This document shows positions 9,294 through 18,705 of a DNA stretch of 64,000 bases, one piece after another. The DNA comes from a virus. The stretch covers positions 1 through 64,000 of IMG/VR virus record IMGVR_UViG_3300032829_000008; one strand, 5' to 3'. Within the stretch, counting starts at the first letter, position 1. Every line of letters begins with the position of its first letter. Below the pieces are notes generated by a model. The model saw only the letters and a program-made list of their open reading frames with translations. It was not told where the DNA came from and searched no databases. The translations under genes and the position numbers were made by a program.

Positions 9294-9850
9294 CGCTGCA
9301 GAGCCTGCGCGACCTGGTGAAAGACGACCAGGTGTTCACCTTTGCCGCGCGCGTGACGGTGGACCCCAAATCAGGCACACACTACCAGGTGAACGAGGAA
9401 GGCTACGTCATCATCAGCTGCACCACGCAGAGCGGGCACCGGTTGTGGGCCAACCTGAGCCTGGACGTCGACGAGAGTGGGCGCGGCGTGTGGAAACTAC
9501 CGGCGGTCGGCACCGAAGTGCTGATTGGCACACACGAGGGTGATTTCGAGGGTGAGTGTTACTTGATCGGCAAGCACGCGCGTATCGCCTTGCCATCCGA
9601 CGTGGACCCAAGTACAGTGGTGCTGCAGGGTGATCAAGTGGTGGCGCGCAGCGTAGGCGGCACTGCCAGCGCCCTGGCGACATTGGCCGATTTGCAAGCG
9701 CAGGTGGCCTACCTGCGCAAGCAGTTCGACAGCATCACCGGGCATACCCACGCCGGTCCCGGCTCACCACCCACGGAATCAGCGGTGCCGCCTGCCGGTA
9801 CCAGCAGCGTGCCTACGCCAGCAGGCACCACGGTACTACAAGGAGAGTGA
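9290..9850 (+). CDS. Baseplate spike protein (gpV-like)
   Basis: 186 residues. The N-terminal OB-like domain (residues about 20-110, VWKLPAVGTEVLIG then GEGECYLIG-like strands) and the C-terminal HTHAGPGSPPT motif near 148 are the marks of gpV/gp45-type membrane-piercing spikes, where histidines of such motifs bind metal. The Pro/Thr-rich tail (PPAGTSSVPTPAGTT) would form the tip region. ATG 9290 overlaps the hub stop by 4 bases. Confidence 0.8.
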   Translation: MTLQSLRDLVKDDQVFTFAARVTVDPKSGTHYQVNEEGYVIISCTTQSGHRLWANLSLDVDESGRGVWKLPAVGTEVLIGTHEGDFEGECYLIGKHARIALPSDVDPSTVVLQGDQVVARSVGGTASALATLADLQAQVAYLRKQFDSITGHTHAGPGSPPTESAVPPAGTSSVPTPAGTTVLQGE

Positions 9851-9853
9851 GCG

Positions 9854-10831
9854 ATGTCCCTACCCACCGTCGCCAAAAACTGGATCATCAGCCCCTGCAA
9901 CCGCATCACCTTTGTGTCGCTCAACGACACGATGGCCGCGTACCTGTTCGGCGCCAAGGCGTTCCTCAAAACCAACCACTGGGCCATCAAGGGCAGCTGC
10001 GATGGCACCACCGGAGCCATGGACGCTGTGGATCGGTGGGCCTCCAAGGCCAACGCCACCACGCGCGGAGCGGCAGCAGCCAACGCACAATCGTGGGTGG
10101 TGTTCACAGATGCCAACGGGTGCGACATCCTGTTCACGTATCAGGGTGCTAGCGACGACATCGCGCGCATCTCGTTCTCCCCCGGCGGCCTATTCGTGGC
10201 TGCAGGCACCCCCAACCAGCAGCCCACGGCTACGGACGAGCAGGTCATCTGCAGCGCCACCAGCCTCATCAATGCGACTGCCAGTGCAGATCGCCTGTGG
10301 ACCGGGTGGGCCACGGACGACCACAAGATGTTCAGGTTTGCCATCGCGCGCGGTGGCGTGTGGGTCGGTCTGGTATTCGGTGTGGAGGCGGTGTCCAGTA
10401 CGGTGGTCACCGCGACATTCAGCCCCGCGGTGTGGGGGTTTTGCTGCACGCCCGCCAACCTCAACACCAACAGTTTTATTGGAACGTTCTCGGCCAACGC
10501 TCGCGGAGGCCTGGCGCGCACGGTAGTGAGCAGCGTGCCGTTCAGCTGCCAGGTCCTATTCGGCTTGGAGCTGTACAACGCCAGCGTGTTGACCTGGGGT
10601 AACGTCAAGACAGAATTGCAGGGTGCCGTGGGCTACCCGATATTCCCGGTGGGCATCGGCACCACCACCGCCGGCAGTCAGGGCAAGCTCGGCAACCTCA
10701 TCGACTGGTGGTTGGCTCGCACCACTGCCACTGATGGCGACACCTACGGAGCACTGCAGTTCATCGTCGTGGGCACGAGCGGCGGTGTCATCTTCCCCTG
10801 GGATGGGGTCACTACCCCGGTGATGACGTAA
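9854..10831 (+). CDS. Virion structural protein, baseplate region
   Basis: 325 residues, rich in Ala, Thr, Gly and Trp, with a closing segment VGTSGGVIFPWDGVTTPVMT that resembles phage particle proteins of unknown role. No signal peptide or membrane segment. It sits three bases after the spike gene, in the baseplate operon, so a baseplate or tail-tip part is likely. The function is inferred from location and composition. Confidence 0.7.
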   Translation: MSLPTVAKNWIISPCNRITFVSLNDTMAAYLFGAKAFLKTNHWAIKGSCDGTTGAMDAVDRWASKANATTRGAAAANAQSWVVFTDANGCDILFTYQGASDDIARISFSPGGLFVAAGTPNQQPTATDEQVICSATSLINATASADRLWTGWATDDHKMFRFAIARGGVWVGLVFGVEAVSSTVVTATFSPAVWGFCCTPANLNTNSFIGTFSANARGGLARTVVSSVPFSCQVLFGLELYNASVLTWGNVKTELQGAVGYPIFPVGIGTTTAGSQGKLGNLIDWWLARTTATDGDTYGALQFIVVGTSGGVIFPWDGVTTPVMT

Positions 10832-10832
10832 C

Positions 10833-11300
10833 ATGACGGTCCAGACTGGATACGCGTTCAACCCGCAGCCGATGTTCAACTCATCGTCGCCTGTGGAGCC
10901 TGGCGCATTCTTTCTGCCGGTCGGCAGCTTCGCCTCGTTCAGTCTCACGTTTACCAGCGTGACGGCGCAGGGTGATCTGGCAGCTACTCCGGACCTGGCT
11001 CGATGGACGCCCGTGGTGGCATCGTTCGCATGCCCCGCCGGCTACAAGGTGTCGGTGGTCGCGCAGATTGGCACCGACAGTGCGCTGTGGATGGTGGCCT
11101 ACGACGAGTTGTTGGGTGGTGCCGTCCCGGGTCATCCGGAGTACGGCCTGTCTCCGCTGTTCGAGGATAAGTCCACCGTGACGGTGGCCGGTAGCGAGCT
11201 GGAGGGCCGCACGTTCACTTTTAGCATCCTACCCAACGGCGGATGGCAACGCCCCAACGTCAAGTTGGTGGTGTACTGCGCCCTGGAGGTCACGCCCTGA
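10833..11300 (+). CDS. Structural protein, unassigned
   Basis: 155 residues with a predicted all-beta pattern and few charges (start MTVQTGYAFNPQPMFNSSSP). Starts one base after the preceding stop; its TGA overlaps the next ATG by one base (TGATG). Placed between spike and gp25-like genes, so probably a baseplate or adhesin accessory. Confidence 0.68.
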   Translation: MTVQTGYAFNPQPMFNSSSPVEPGAFFLPVGSFASFSLTFTSVTAQGDLAATPDLARWTPVVASFACPAGYKVSVVAQIGTDSALWMVAYDELLGGAVPGHPEYGLSPLFEDKSTVTVAGSELEGRTFTFSILPNGGWQRPNVKLVVYCALEVTP

Positions 11301-11743
11301 TGCCGCTGGAATGGACCGTTCCGCAGGCCGCCGTGGTGCCACCCACGCTGACCACGCAGCAGGTGGCGGGCGAGGATATCCGCTTGCGCAACGGTAGCGC
11401 GGACGTCGGGCCACACGGGGATCTGGCCACAGTGCGGGGCACGGATGCCGCGTCCCAATCCGTTGTGCGTGAGGCGGGTGCCAATCCCGGCAGCCTGGTG
11501 CGCCGTCCGGAGTGGGGTTGCGGCTTGCCCGGGCAAGTGCTGCAGGGCAACACTCCAAGCACGCGCGCCGCAGCAGTGGCCGCCGTTCGCGCGCGCCTGG
11601 CCGCCAATCCGAGGATCGCTGGTATCCAAGAGGTGAGTGCCGCGGATGGCGATGACGGCTACGTGCTGACGGTGCGCGCTTCCACGGCGGAGGGCAACCC
11701 GCTTGCCATGGACGTGCAGGTCACCCCCAGAGGAGTGAAGTAG
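11300..11743 (+). CDS. gp25/gpW-like baseplate wedge protein
   Basis: 147 residues from ATG 11300. The pattern GHGDLATVRGTDAASQSVV-like around 45-60, then WGCGLPG, a helix AAAVAAVRARLAANPRI (about 95) and VTVRAST-like strands, is the gp25 lysozyme-fold wedge family. It directly precedes a gpJ-like gene, as in P2, Mu and T4-type baseplates. It should trigger sheath contraction by linking baseplate and sheath. The family usually lacks lysozyme activity. Confidence 0.8.
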   Translation: MPLEWTVPQAAVVPPTLTTQQVAGEDIRLRNGSADVGPHGDLATVRGTDAASQSVVREAGANPGSLVRRPEWGCGLPGQVLQGNTPSTRAAAVAAVRARLAANPRIAGIQEVSAADGDDGYVLTVRASTAEGNPLAMDVQVTPRGVK

Positions 11744-11744
11744 C

Positions 11745-12848
11745 ATGGCTACTCCCAGCCCCCAAGACATGTACGACCTGGGCGTGTACACGCTGCAGGC
11801 CCGACGCCCGAGCCTCATCGTGAATCCTGGCGATGTGACGGATGCGGTGGTCAACGGCTGCGTGAGCATGGCCACGGCAGTGATCGGTTACGGCGCCAAT
11901 CGGTTCGCAGCGGCCACACTGGACGGTGCCGAAGGCGACGACCTCTCGCAGACCACGCACGATCGTGGCGTGGACCGCGACGAGGGCGAGGAAGCTAAGG
12001 CCACGCTGACGCTGGCGCGCCCCACGGCGCTGGCCGGTGCAGGCACCATCCCCACGGGATTCCGCGTGGGGACGCAGCCAGACGATACCGGCGCATTCGT
12101 CACGTTCACCATCGATAACGACGTGCCGTTTGCCATCGGGCAGCTGACCGCTACCGTCACGGCCACGTGTGCCGTGCAGGGCAAGGTGGGCAACGTGGTG
12201 GAGAACACCATCACCCGCCTCCTGGACACGCCGTTCGATACGACCCTAACGGCCACCAACGCCGCTCGCGCCGCTGGTGGCGACGAGGAGGAGAGCGATC
12301 CTGACCTCCGCGACCGCACGCGCGGCAACTTCTTGCAGCAGCGCCGCGGCACCGAGGACGCCCTGGTGCTCGCTGCCAAGACCCCCGGCACTGGCGTCAA
12401 GCGAGCATCCACGCTGGTGGACCCCACCACCGGCATCATCACGCTCTTCGTGAGCGACGCAGATGGTAACGCCAATGCCGCCATGGTGGCCGCGGTGCAA
12501 AAGATCATCGATGGCTCGCCGAGCGAGGGGATTCCGGCGTGGCGTGCAGCGGGTGACGTAGTCAACGTGGTGGGCGCGGTATTGTTGACGCAGGACATCA
12601 CCGTGCAGCTGGTGGTGCGCGCAGGCGTGGACATCAACACGCTGGTCACTCGCGTCATTGCAGCGGTGACCACGGAGGTGGCGCGCCTTCAACCGGGCGA
12701 CGTGCTCTACACGGAGAACATCAGCCGAGCGGCGCGCGGCGTGGATCAGTACAGTATCCTGCGGGCCGCATGCGTGATACCCGCGGTCAGCATCGCCCCG
12801 GGTACCAATCAAGTCATCCGGGCAGGCGTGGTCAGCGTCACGGGTTAA
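11745..12848 (+). CDS. Baseplate J-like protein
   Basis: 367 residues. The central region (about 60-270) has the gpJ pattern: a polar segment with GTIPTGFRVGT, VQGKVGNVVENTI, then DRTRGNFLQQRRGTEDALVL and PTTGIITLFVSDADGN. These match baseplate assembly protein J, which forms the wedge arms. It follows the gp25-like gene by one base and precedes a gpI-like gene, the standard order. Confidence 0.86.
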   Translation: MATPSPQDMYDLGVYTLQARRPSLIVNPGDVTDAVVNGCVSMATAVIGYGANRFAAATLDGAEGDDLSQTTHDRGVDRDEGEEAKATLTLARPTALAGAGTIPTGFRVGTQPDDTGAFVTFTIDNDVPFAIGQLTATVTATCAVQGKVGNVVENTITRLLDTPFDTTLTATNAARAAGGDEEESDPDLRDRTRGNFLQQRRGTEDALVLAAKTPGTGVKRASTLVDPTTGIITLFVSDADGNANAAMVAAVQKIIDGSPSEGIPAWRAAGDVVNVVGAVLLTQDITVQLVVRAGVDINTLVTRVIAAVTTEVARLQPGDVLYTENISRAARGVDQYSILRAACVIPAVSIAPGTNQVIRAGVVSVTG

Positions 12849-12849
12849 C

Positions 12850-13401
12850 ATGCCTCTACTCTACACAGGATCGCCAGACATCGTGGACGAGCTGCAGCGC
12901 GTCTATCAAGGCGCCGTGCCGCAGGACGTCGCACAGATGGACGAGCGCGTGGCGCTGGCGGAGGTCATGGCGCTGGCGGAGGGCGCCGTTGCCGGATGGG
13001 CGCGCGAGGTGCGTCCCAGCACCGCGCACGGCGCGTACCTGGAGTTCCTCGCCCTGGGCGAGGGTCTATTCCGTCAAGGTGACGAGGCCGATATCAGTTT
13101 GCGCACGCGCATGGCCACTCCACCGTTGGCCATCACCCCCACCGACATCCTGACCGCGCTGCAGCAGATTGTCGATGCCAACGGCGGAGGCACCGTGTAC
13201 CTGCAGGAGCTGCCGCGCGACAGCCTCTATCTTAACCGGCAGCGTTGCCTCAACCGCGGTTGGCGGGTGGGCAGCGCGGGGCACGCGCACATGGTAATCG
13301 CCCTAATTCCGGCCAGCGCCGACTGCCGCACGGCGTGTCTGGACGCGCTGCGGACCAAGCGAGCCGCCGGTAAGAACTACTCGGTGGAGGAGTACGCATG
13401 A
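12850..13401 (+). CDS. gpI-like baseplate/tail fibre attachment protein
   Basis: 183 residues; helical N-terminus (DIVDELQRVYQ, then VALAEVMALAEGAV) and beta-rich C-terminus. In this slot after gpJ, phages encode the gpI or DUF2313-type protein that joins fibres to the baseplate. The next gene overlaps by 4 bases. The assignment rests mostly on order. Confidence 0.62.
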   Translation: MPLLYTGSPDIVDELQRVYQGAVPQDVAQMDERVALAEVMALAEGAVAGWAREVRPSTAHGAYLEFLALGEGLFRQGDEADISLRTRMATPPLAITPTDILTALQQIVDANGGGTVYLQELPRDSLYLNRQRCLNRGWRVGSAGHAHMVIALIPASADCRTACLDALRTKRAAGKNYSVEEYA

Positions 13402-14621
13402 CGACCGACATCTATCCGCGCGTGCTGTTCAACGATGGCGAGGAGGCCACACTACAGGACCTCAATGCGATCTCTGCGCGCACACTGGCCGATATCTACG
13501 ACCGCATCGAGCGGGCCTGCATCCCAGTGACGACCGATGGCTCCCTGAGCGCGCAAAATCCGGCGTACTCCAATGCGTACGACGCCACCATCAGTCCGTA
13601 CGCGTTTGCTCTGACGCCCTCGGCCGCGCGTCCCATTCAAGGTAGCGCCAACAACAAAGTCAAGATCAGCAAGGGCACGCTGCTGCAGGCGCTCGCCGCA
13701 GAGAGCGGAGCCGAGGCTCAGCTGGTACCATTCACCTTCACTGGGACGGACGAGGTCAGCATCGCCAACGGCGACCCAGCCAACCCTCGAATCGACATCG
13801 TGCAGATGGCGCTCTCCTATGTGGAGGACACACCCACCTCGGTCGCGTTCCAGGCGGTCGTGGGTGGTGTCGTCACGGCCACCAATTATAACAAGCGGCG
13901 TCGCATCCAGTGCACGCTCTCAGTCAAGCAGGGCACTCCAGCCGCCTCGCCCACGTATCCTCTGCCCGACGCAAGCAACGTGATGATTTGCGGCGTGTTG
14001 GTGGGCACCAACTACGCCGCTGCCGCAGGCTTCAAGACCGAGGACACTGCCGGTGCGGTGGCCGTACTGCACGACCAGCGCGTGCCGGTGGGGTTCCTCG
14101 CACCGGTGGTGCAACCGCCCGACTTTGCCAGCACACTAGTCAACTGGACGGCCTTCACGGATCGCATCACTGCCACTGGCGCGGGTGCGGACATCTTCGT
14201 CAAGTACCCCTCGTTGGACATCGCGCGGCTGCTTGGTGTATCCGTGCTCATCAAGGACCCGGCGGCCCTGACCACGCGCATGGTCAAGTACAGCATTGGT
14301 GATAACGGTGCGGGCGCGGTACTGGTCGCGAGCACCGTACTCAACAACGCCAACGTGGGTGGCTCGGGTGCAGCCCAACACGCCAATCGATTCAGTCCCA
14401 TGAACGCCATGACCCACGTGCCAGCCGCGGGGCCCACGGTGACCACCAACGCCAAGGGAGTGACTGCGCCCATGTGGAGCAGTGGGCGCCGCGTGCCATT
14501 CGATATCATCGCCAATGGCGTATTCCCCCAGGCATTCGAGTCCCTCGCGTTCTTGTTGACCGGCGCGCCCAACAACACGGCCATCGGCCCGGTTACCTTC
14601 TACATGGCGGGTGGTCTGTGA
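13398..14621 (+). CDS. Tail fibre/adhesin-like protein
   Basis: 407 residues. N-terminus TTDIYPRVLFNDGEEATLQD resembles the baseplate-binding end of phage fibres; the middle has repeated beta-rich Thr/Ala/Gly segments (PARIDIVQMALSYVEDTP-like) and the C-terminus ends in a lectin-like AIGPVTFYMAGGL strand. No catalytic motif seen. Host recognition or fibre scaffold is the likely role. Confidence 0.65.
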   Translation: MTTDIYPRVLFNDGEEATLQDLNAISARTLADIYDRIERACIPVTTDGSLSAQNPAYSNAYDATISPYAFALTPSAARPIQGSANNKVKISKGTLLQALAAESGAEAQLVPFTFTGTDEVSIANGDPANPRIDIVQMALSYVEDTPTSVAFQAVVGGVVTATNYNKRRRIQCTLSVKQGTPAASPTYPLPDASNVMICGVLVGTNYAAAAGFKTEDTAGAVAVLHDQRVPVGFLAPVVQPPDFASTLVNWTAFTDRITATGAGADIFVKYPSLDIARLLGVSVLIKDPAALTTRMVKYSIGDNGAGAVLVASTVLNNANVGGSGAAQHANRFSPMNAMTHVPAAGPTVTTNAKGVTAPMWSSGRRVPFDIIANGVFPQAFESLAFLLTGAPNNTAIGPVTFYMAGGL

Positions 14622-14890
14622 GCCTCGTCGGCGGTCTTCTTGGCGGGGAAGTCGGCGGCCTACTGGGAGGCCTGAGCACACCCACGCCTCCACCGACATA
14701 TCCGACGTATGTCGCTCCGCTGTACTGCACCGTGCAACGCGGGGGCCTGCAGGCCACCGTGGTGGCTCCCCAGATTGCACCGCCGTACCGCAGCCAGGTG
14801 CAGGTCGTTCCACAGATGCGCGGTCTGGTGGTGGACATCCAGTACGGTGGGTACAGCGCCATTGTCGAAGTTCAGGAGGCAGGTCAATGA
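14618..14890 (+). CDS. Small Pro-rich tail protein
   Basis: 90 residues from GTG 14618 (GTGA overlap). Starts with Gly-rich MSLVGGLLGGEVGGLLGG, a possible membrane-interacting or flexible segment, then PTPPPTYPTYV and a small beta domain. Its length and position inside the fibre block suggest a linker or fibre-chaperone role, but I recognise no family. Confidence 0.65.
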   Translation: MSLVGGLLGGEVGGLLGGLSTPTPPPTYPTYVAPLYCTVQRGGLQATVVAPQIAPPYRSQVQVVPQMRGLVVDIQYGGYSAIVEVQEAGQ

Positions 14891-15252
14891 TCACCACGAT
14901 GGCACTAACGTGCGTGCGCGGGCAGACGCTACCACTGGTGGCGACCGTGCGCGACTACAAGAACCAGCTGGTGGATCTCACGGGCGCCACGTGCTACCTC
15001 ACGGTGCGCACGGATGAGAAGGCGGCCGCAGCGCTCATTGCACTGCAGACGGGCAGTGGCATCGTGTTGGCCGACCAGACCGGCGCGCTCAAGGGCCAGT
15101 TCACCGCGACCATTTTACCCACGCAGACCCTGAGTCTCGAGGTAGGCGACTACGTGTGGGACATGTGGGTGGTAGATGCCACCGGAAACAAGTATCCAGT
15201 GATCGCCACCAGCAGATTCACGCTGCTGCACCAGGTGACCACCCCGGCGTAA
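14887..15252 (+). CDS. BppU-like beta-sandwich tail protein
   Basis: 121 residues from ATG 14887, overlapping the previous stop. The pattern (GQTLPLVATVRDYKNQLVDL, TGATCYLTVRT, LEVGDYVWDMWVVDATGN) is that of the N-terminal domain of phage baseplate upper proteins and related Ig-like tail modules. It probably serves as an adapter between baseplate and adhesins. Confidence 0.6.
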   Translation: MITTMALTCVRGQTLPLVATVRDYKNQLVDLTGATCYLTVRTDEKAAAALIALQTGSGIVLADQTGALKGQFTATILPTQTLSLEVGDYVWDMWVVDATGNKYPVIATSRFTLLHQVTTPA

Positions 15253-15262
15253 GGAGAAGAAT

Positions 15263-15655
15263 ATGAGGCAAGCACCTGGAACACAACTCACGCTGCCGGT
15301 GATCAACGTGCAGCCCGACATCAACACCGTTGGCCTGGACATGACCATGTTCTTAGCCGCCATGAAGGTGTGGAAATACGCGCTATACGCGCAGCTCACT
15401 GGGGGCACCAGCTGCGAGCTGTGGCTGTATGTGCGCCGCGCCAACGACGACAAGTGGCACCTAGTGTGCGATGTCAACAACGTTGGCAAGCTGGGCGGTG
15501 GTGTGTTGCCCACCGGTGAGAACTACGTCTTCGTGGTGGAGGAGCTGGGCATCTTCGACTCGGTCGTCGTGCGACGCGCCAACGATACTGGCGGGGTCAC
15601 CGTGAACTGCCAGCTGCAGGAGTTTGTCGAGAACAACTTCGTCAAGGGGGACTGA
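15263..15655 (+). CDS. Structural protein, unassigned
   Basis: 130 residues with a clear GGAG before ATG 15263. All-beta pattern with aromatic strands (VWKYALYAQLTGGTSCELWLYVRR). Similar in size and composition to the first complete gene of the window (54-455), but I cannot show homology by eye. Located in the adhesin block. Confidence 0.65.
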   Translation: MRQAPGTQLTLPVINVQPDINTVGLDMTMFLAAMKVWKYALYAQLTGGTSCELWLYVRRANDDKWHLVCDVNNVGKLGGGVLPTGENYVFVVEELGIFDSVVVRRANDTGGVTVNCQLQEFVENNFVKGD

Positions 15656-15657
15656 GC

Positions 15658-16665
15658 ATGTTCACCAAGAAGCAATGGATGCTCGCACTGCTGATGGCCA
15701 CGGTCGCCGCGGCGTGGGCGATCCTGATCGCTAGGTGGCTGACACCAGAGCCTTCCATGCGCGGTGGTTTTCTTGGTGGGGGCGCGGTCATCGGCACGGG
15801 TGGAGGGGGTGGTGCCAGCATCACCCCCAACACGTGCACCAATGGTCAGGTACTGGGCGCCATCGCGGGCAACGGCACCAGCACATGCGTGACGCAGAAC
15901 GATAACAACTACGGCGGTACTCACTTCGAGTGGGTGGACGACTGGCTGATGAACTCCTGCAGCCTGGGCACCAACGGCACGTGCGGCAGTGCCTACAACG
16001 CGGTGTTCGCCGGTACGGGTGCCACGGTGCTGAGCACCGGCACCACTGGGCGCCCCGGTATCCTGCAATTGCAGGTTGGCACCACGACCACTGGCGCAGC
16101 CGGATTCCAGACCTCGCCAACCGCGATCGATTTCGGCTCTGGGAGTTGGACGTTCGAGATCGTTATCGGCGCGGAGGCACTCAGCAACGTTACCGACGAA
16201 TACAGCCTCATCGCTGGATTTGGCGACACTGCTGGCGTCAACCAGGTGGATGGCTGCTACTTCCTTTATGACCGCGGCAACGTCGCCACCAGCGGACCAA
16301 ACACCGGTAACGCGGACGTCTGGGAATGCTGGTGCGCGGCCAACAGCGCGCGCACCACGTTCCGGATGAACGGCAGCGATGTCAGCAACGAGAGTTTCAC
16401 CACGGTCAACCAGCCGGTGGCCGCGGTATCGCTGCCCAACACCAACATCTTTCATCTCAAGTTGGTGATGACCGGCACCACGCGCGCCGAGTTCTTCGTC
16501 AACGGCACCAAGAGCTGCGATATCAACACCAACATCCCCAGCGGCGCGTCCCGCTTGACGGGCGTGCAGGTGCGCGCCACTAAGAGTGCTGGCACCACCA
16601 GTCGCAACGTGGATATCGATTGGAGTAGGCTGGCAGTGGACCTGACGGGGGCCCGCTCGCCGTGA
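15658..16665 (+). CDS. Membrane-anchored lectin-like adhesin
   Basis: 335 residues. Residues about 7-28 (WMLALLMATVAAAWAILIA) form a signal-anchor segment behind a basic MFTKK start. Gly-rich linkers (about 36-55) follow, then a beta-rich concanavalin/LamG-like domain (about 110-330: GSWTFEIVIGAE, DGCYFLYDRG, HLKLVMTGTTRAEFFVNG). Such domains bind glycans. A hydrophobic N-terminus is odd for a virion protein and suggests export or membrane display in the infected cell. It overlaps the esterase gene by 4 bases. Confidence 0.65.
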   Translation: MFTKKQWMLALLMATVAAAWAILIARWLTPEPSMRGGFLGGGAVIGTGGGGGASITPNTCTNGQVLGAIAGNGTSTCVTQNDNNYGGTHFEWVDDWLMNSCSLGTNGTCGSAYNAVFAGTGATVLSTGTTGRPGILQLQVGTTTTGAAGFQTSPTAIDFGSGSWTFEIVIGAEALSNVTDEYSLIAGFGDTAGVNQVDGCYFLYDRGNVATSGPNTGNADVWECWCAANSARTTFRMNGSDVSNESFTTVNQPVAAVSLPNTNIFHLKLVMTGTTRAEFFVNGTKSCDINTNIPSGASRLTGVQVRATKSAGTTSRNVDIDWSRLAVDLTGARSP

Positions 16666-18116
16666 ACATCCTGACGCCAGACGAGCGCCGCACCAAGCTG
16701 GCCATCTACGGGCCCAGCCAGTCCAACGGCGTGGGTTTGCTGACCGCCGCCAATCAGGTGGTGTACCCGGCAAATCTCACACAGGCGTTCCCAGCGGTGT
16801 TGTGGCAAGACCACGTCGCCTACGCCATCGGGGATCCCCCGGTGTACCACGACGAGGGTCCCCGCTCGCTGAGTCCCCGGAGCAGCGGCAGTGGCAGCTA
16901 CACCGCGGGCATGGGAACCAGCGCGCTCACGGCGCTGCGCGAGTTGACGTTCCGCACGCGGTGGCGGTGGCGCGGCGGTCAGTTTGCGGTGGACGGCAGC
17001 GGCCTGGAGGATAACTGGCTGGCCAACTGGCCCAGCAACGGTCCGCCCTACGCCATGGCGCAGTTCATCGCGTACGTGCAGGGTCTCATGGCCACGTACG
17101 GCATCGCGCACTCGTCGGACGTGGTCTTCCTCATCCACAACGGCGAGCATGACAGCGGCCAGAGCCCCGACGCCGCGGACATGCTCAATAACATGCTGAG
17201 CCTGGCATCAATCCTCACGGCAGCCTTCCCGGGGTGCTACTTCGTGGTGGGGCGCCTGCACTCGGGTTTCAGCAACAACGCCACGGTGCGCGCTGCGCAC
17301 GAGGCCTTCGTCGCGCTGACACCGCGCGCCGGCATCCTCTACATCGATCACCTACCCCTGCGCGACGGCACGCACCTCACCGATGACGGATTTGCCTCGC
17401 GCGGCGTGCTGGAGGCCAACACCGTCATCAAATTGATGACCAACGTGCCACCCACCAATCCGTGGTACGTGGCGGCCAGTGCGCCGGTGGTGGGCACCAG
17501 CGCCCAGGGCGTGACCATCCTGATGCCTCCGCATCAGACCAACGACGTCATCGTCAGTGTGCTGAGCGCCCTGGGCAACGTCAATTACCCGTTCAATCCG
17601 GCCAACAACTTCGTCGAGGTCAGCGGCAGCCCCCAGCACGACAGCAGCAGTACGCTCAACGCGCGGTTGCACGTGGGCCAGGTGCGCGCCACATCCAACA
17701 ACATGCCCGCGATGACGTTCCAGGATGTCAGCGGAGACGACGCCAAGATCGGATTGGGCATCTGCTTCCGCGGCTGCCGCACCACCGGCAATCCCATCGA
17801 AGCCAGCGCGGGTGCCGTGGCCGCCAGCAGCACCAACGTCACGTTTCCCGCCGTGACCACGCTGACCGATAACGCCCTAGTGGTCAACATCCTGGCTGCG
17901 CGCATCGATAGCAATAGTCGCCAGGCCAGCGGATTCGTCAATCCCGACCTGACCGATCTCACGGAGCACGTCAACCAGTACACCAACGCCAGTTTAGGCT
18001 ACGGCATCACCGTGTGCGTCGGCCGCAAAAAGACGCACGGCGCCGTGCGCGGCACCACCTGCACGCTGGCCACTGCCGGCACGCAGGCCATGTTGACGCT
18101 GGTGTTGGCCCCGTAG
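16662..18116 (+). CDS. SGNH-type carbohydrate esterase tail protein
   Basis: 484 residues from GTG 16662. Block I is YGPSQSNGVG (residues 16-25, probable nucleophile Ser21), a block III-like NGEHD lies at 160-164, and block V DGTHLTDDGF has Asp235 and His238. This is the SGNH/SASA fold of deacetylases acting on acetylated sugars. The C-terminal 200 residues are beta-rich and probably carry trimerisation or binding. In the adhesin block, it most likely deacetylates host surface polysaccharide during adsorption. Confidence 0.75.
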   Translation: MNILTPDERRTKLAIYGPSQSNGVGLLTAANQVVYPANLTQAFPAVLWQDHVAYAIGDPPVYHDEGPRSLSPRSSGSGSYTAGMGTSALTALRELTFRTRWRWRGGQFAVDGSGLEDNWLANWPSNGPPYAMAQFIAYVQGLMATYGIAHSSDVVFLIHNGEHDSGQSPDAADMLNNMLSLASILTAAFPGCYFVVGRLHSGFSNNATVRAAHEAFVALTPRAGILYIDHLPLRDGTHLTDDGFASRGVLEANTVIKLMTNVPPTNPWYVAASAPVVGTSAQGVTILMPPHQTNDVIVSVLSALGNVNYPFNPANNFVEVSGSPQHDSSSTLNARLHVGQVRATSNNMPAMTFQDVSGDDAKIGLGICFRGCRTTGNPIEASAGAVAASSTNVTFPAVTTLTDNALVVNILAARIDSNSRQASGFVNPDLTDLTEHVNQYTNASLGYGITVCVGRKKTHGAVRGTTCTLATAGTQAMLTLVLAP

Positions 18117-18125
18117 GAGAAGATC

Positions 18126-18704
18126 ATGCAAACCATCAAGCAGGGTGAGAACGTAGCAGGTCGCAAGCTGGTGTGGTTCACGCTGGTCGACACCGGCCTG
18201 GAGAATCGGCTGGATGCCAGCGGCTACACATTCACCGTGCGCGTCGTCAAGTCGGACGGAACCTCGGGCGCGGGTGGCGGCAGCGGAGGCATCGGCAACA
18301 GCGGCGTGTTCCAACCCGACGTGACCAACGCGCAGGGTCTGTGCTACTACGTACCGAGCGTCGGCGACCTCGACACCATCGGCGCCATGGCCATTCGCAT
18401 CAGCGCGGCGGGCGCGGCCACGGTGGAGGTCCGCGAGATCCCTCTGGAGGTCGTCCCATGGGATCCGTACGATCCTCAGCTGGGGGTGCTGAGCGCTATC
18501 ATCGGAAAGAACCCCGTGGACACCGTCACCGACGTCACTCTATTGCAAGCGCTGCGCGTGCTGGTGGCAGCCATCACCTCCAAGGGTGTGCTGCCCCAGA
18601 GCGGCAACTTCAACGTGCGCGACGGCGCGGATACCAAGAATCGCCTGGCGGGCAGTATCGACGGTGCCGGCAACCGGACCATCACCACGTTCGACGGAGG
18701 GTGA
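18126..18704 (+). CDS. Tail-associated protein, unassigned
   Basis: 192 residues with GGAGA ahead of ATG 18126. N-terminal half is beta-rich with a Gly-rich loop (GAGGGSGGIGNSG, about 48-60); C-terminal part has a helix (LLQALRVLVAAITS) and ends in strands. No known motif. It follows the esterase and may be its accessory or a fibre component. Confidence 0.62.
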   Translation: MQTIKQGENVAGRKLVWFTLVDTGLENRLDASGYTFTVRVVKSDGTSGAGGGSGGIGNSGVFQPDVTNAQGLCYYVPSVGDLDTIGAMAIRISAAGAATVEVREIPLEVVPWDPYDPQLGVLSAIIGKNPVDTVTDVTLLQALRVLVAAITSKGVLPQSGNFNVRDGADTKNRLAGSIDGAGNRTITTFDGG

Positions 18705-18705
18705 C

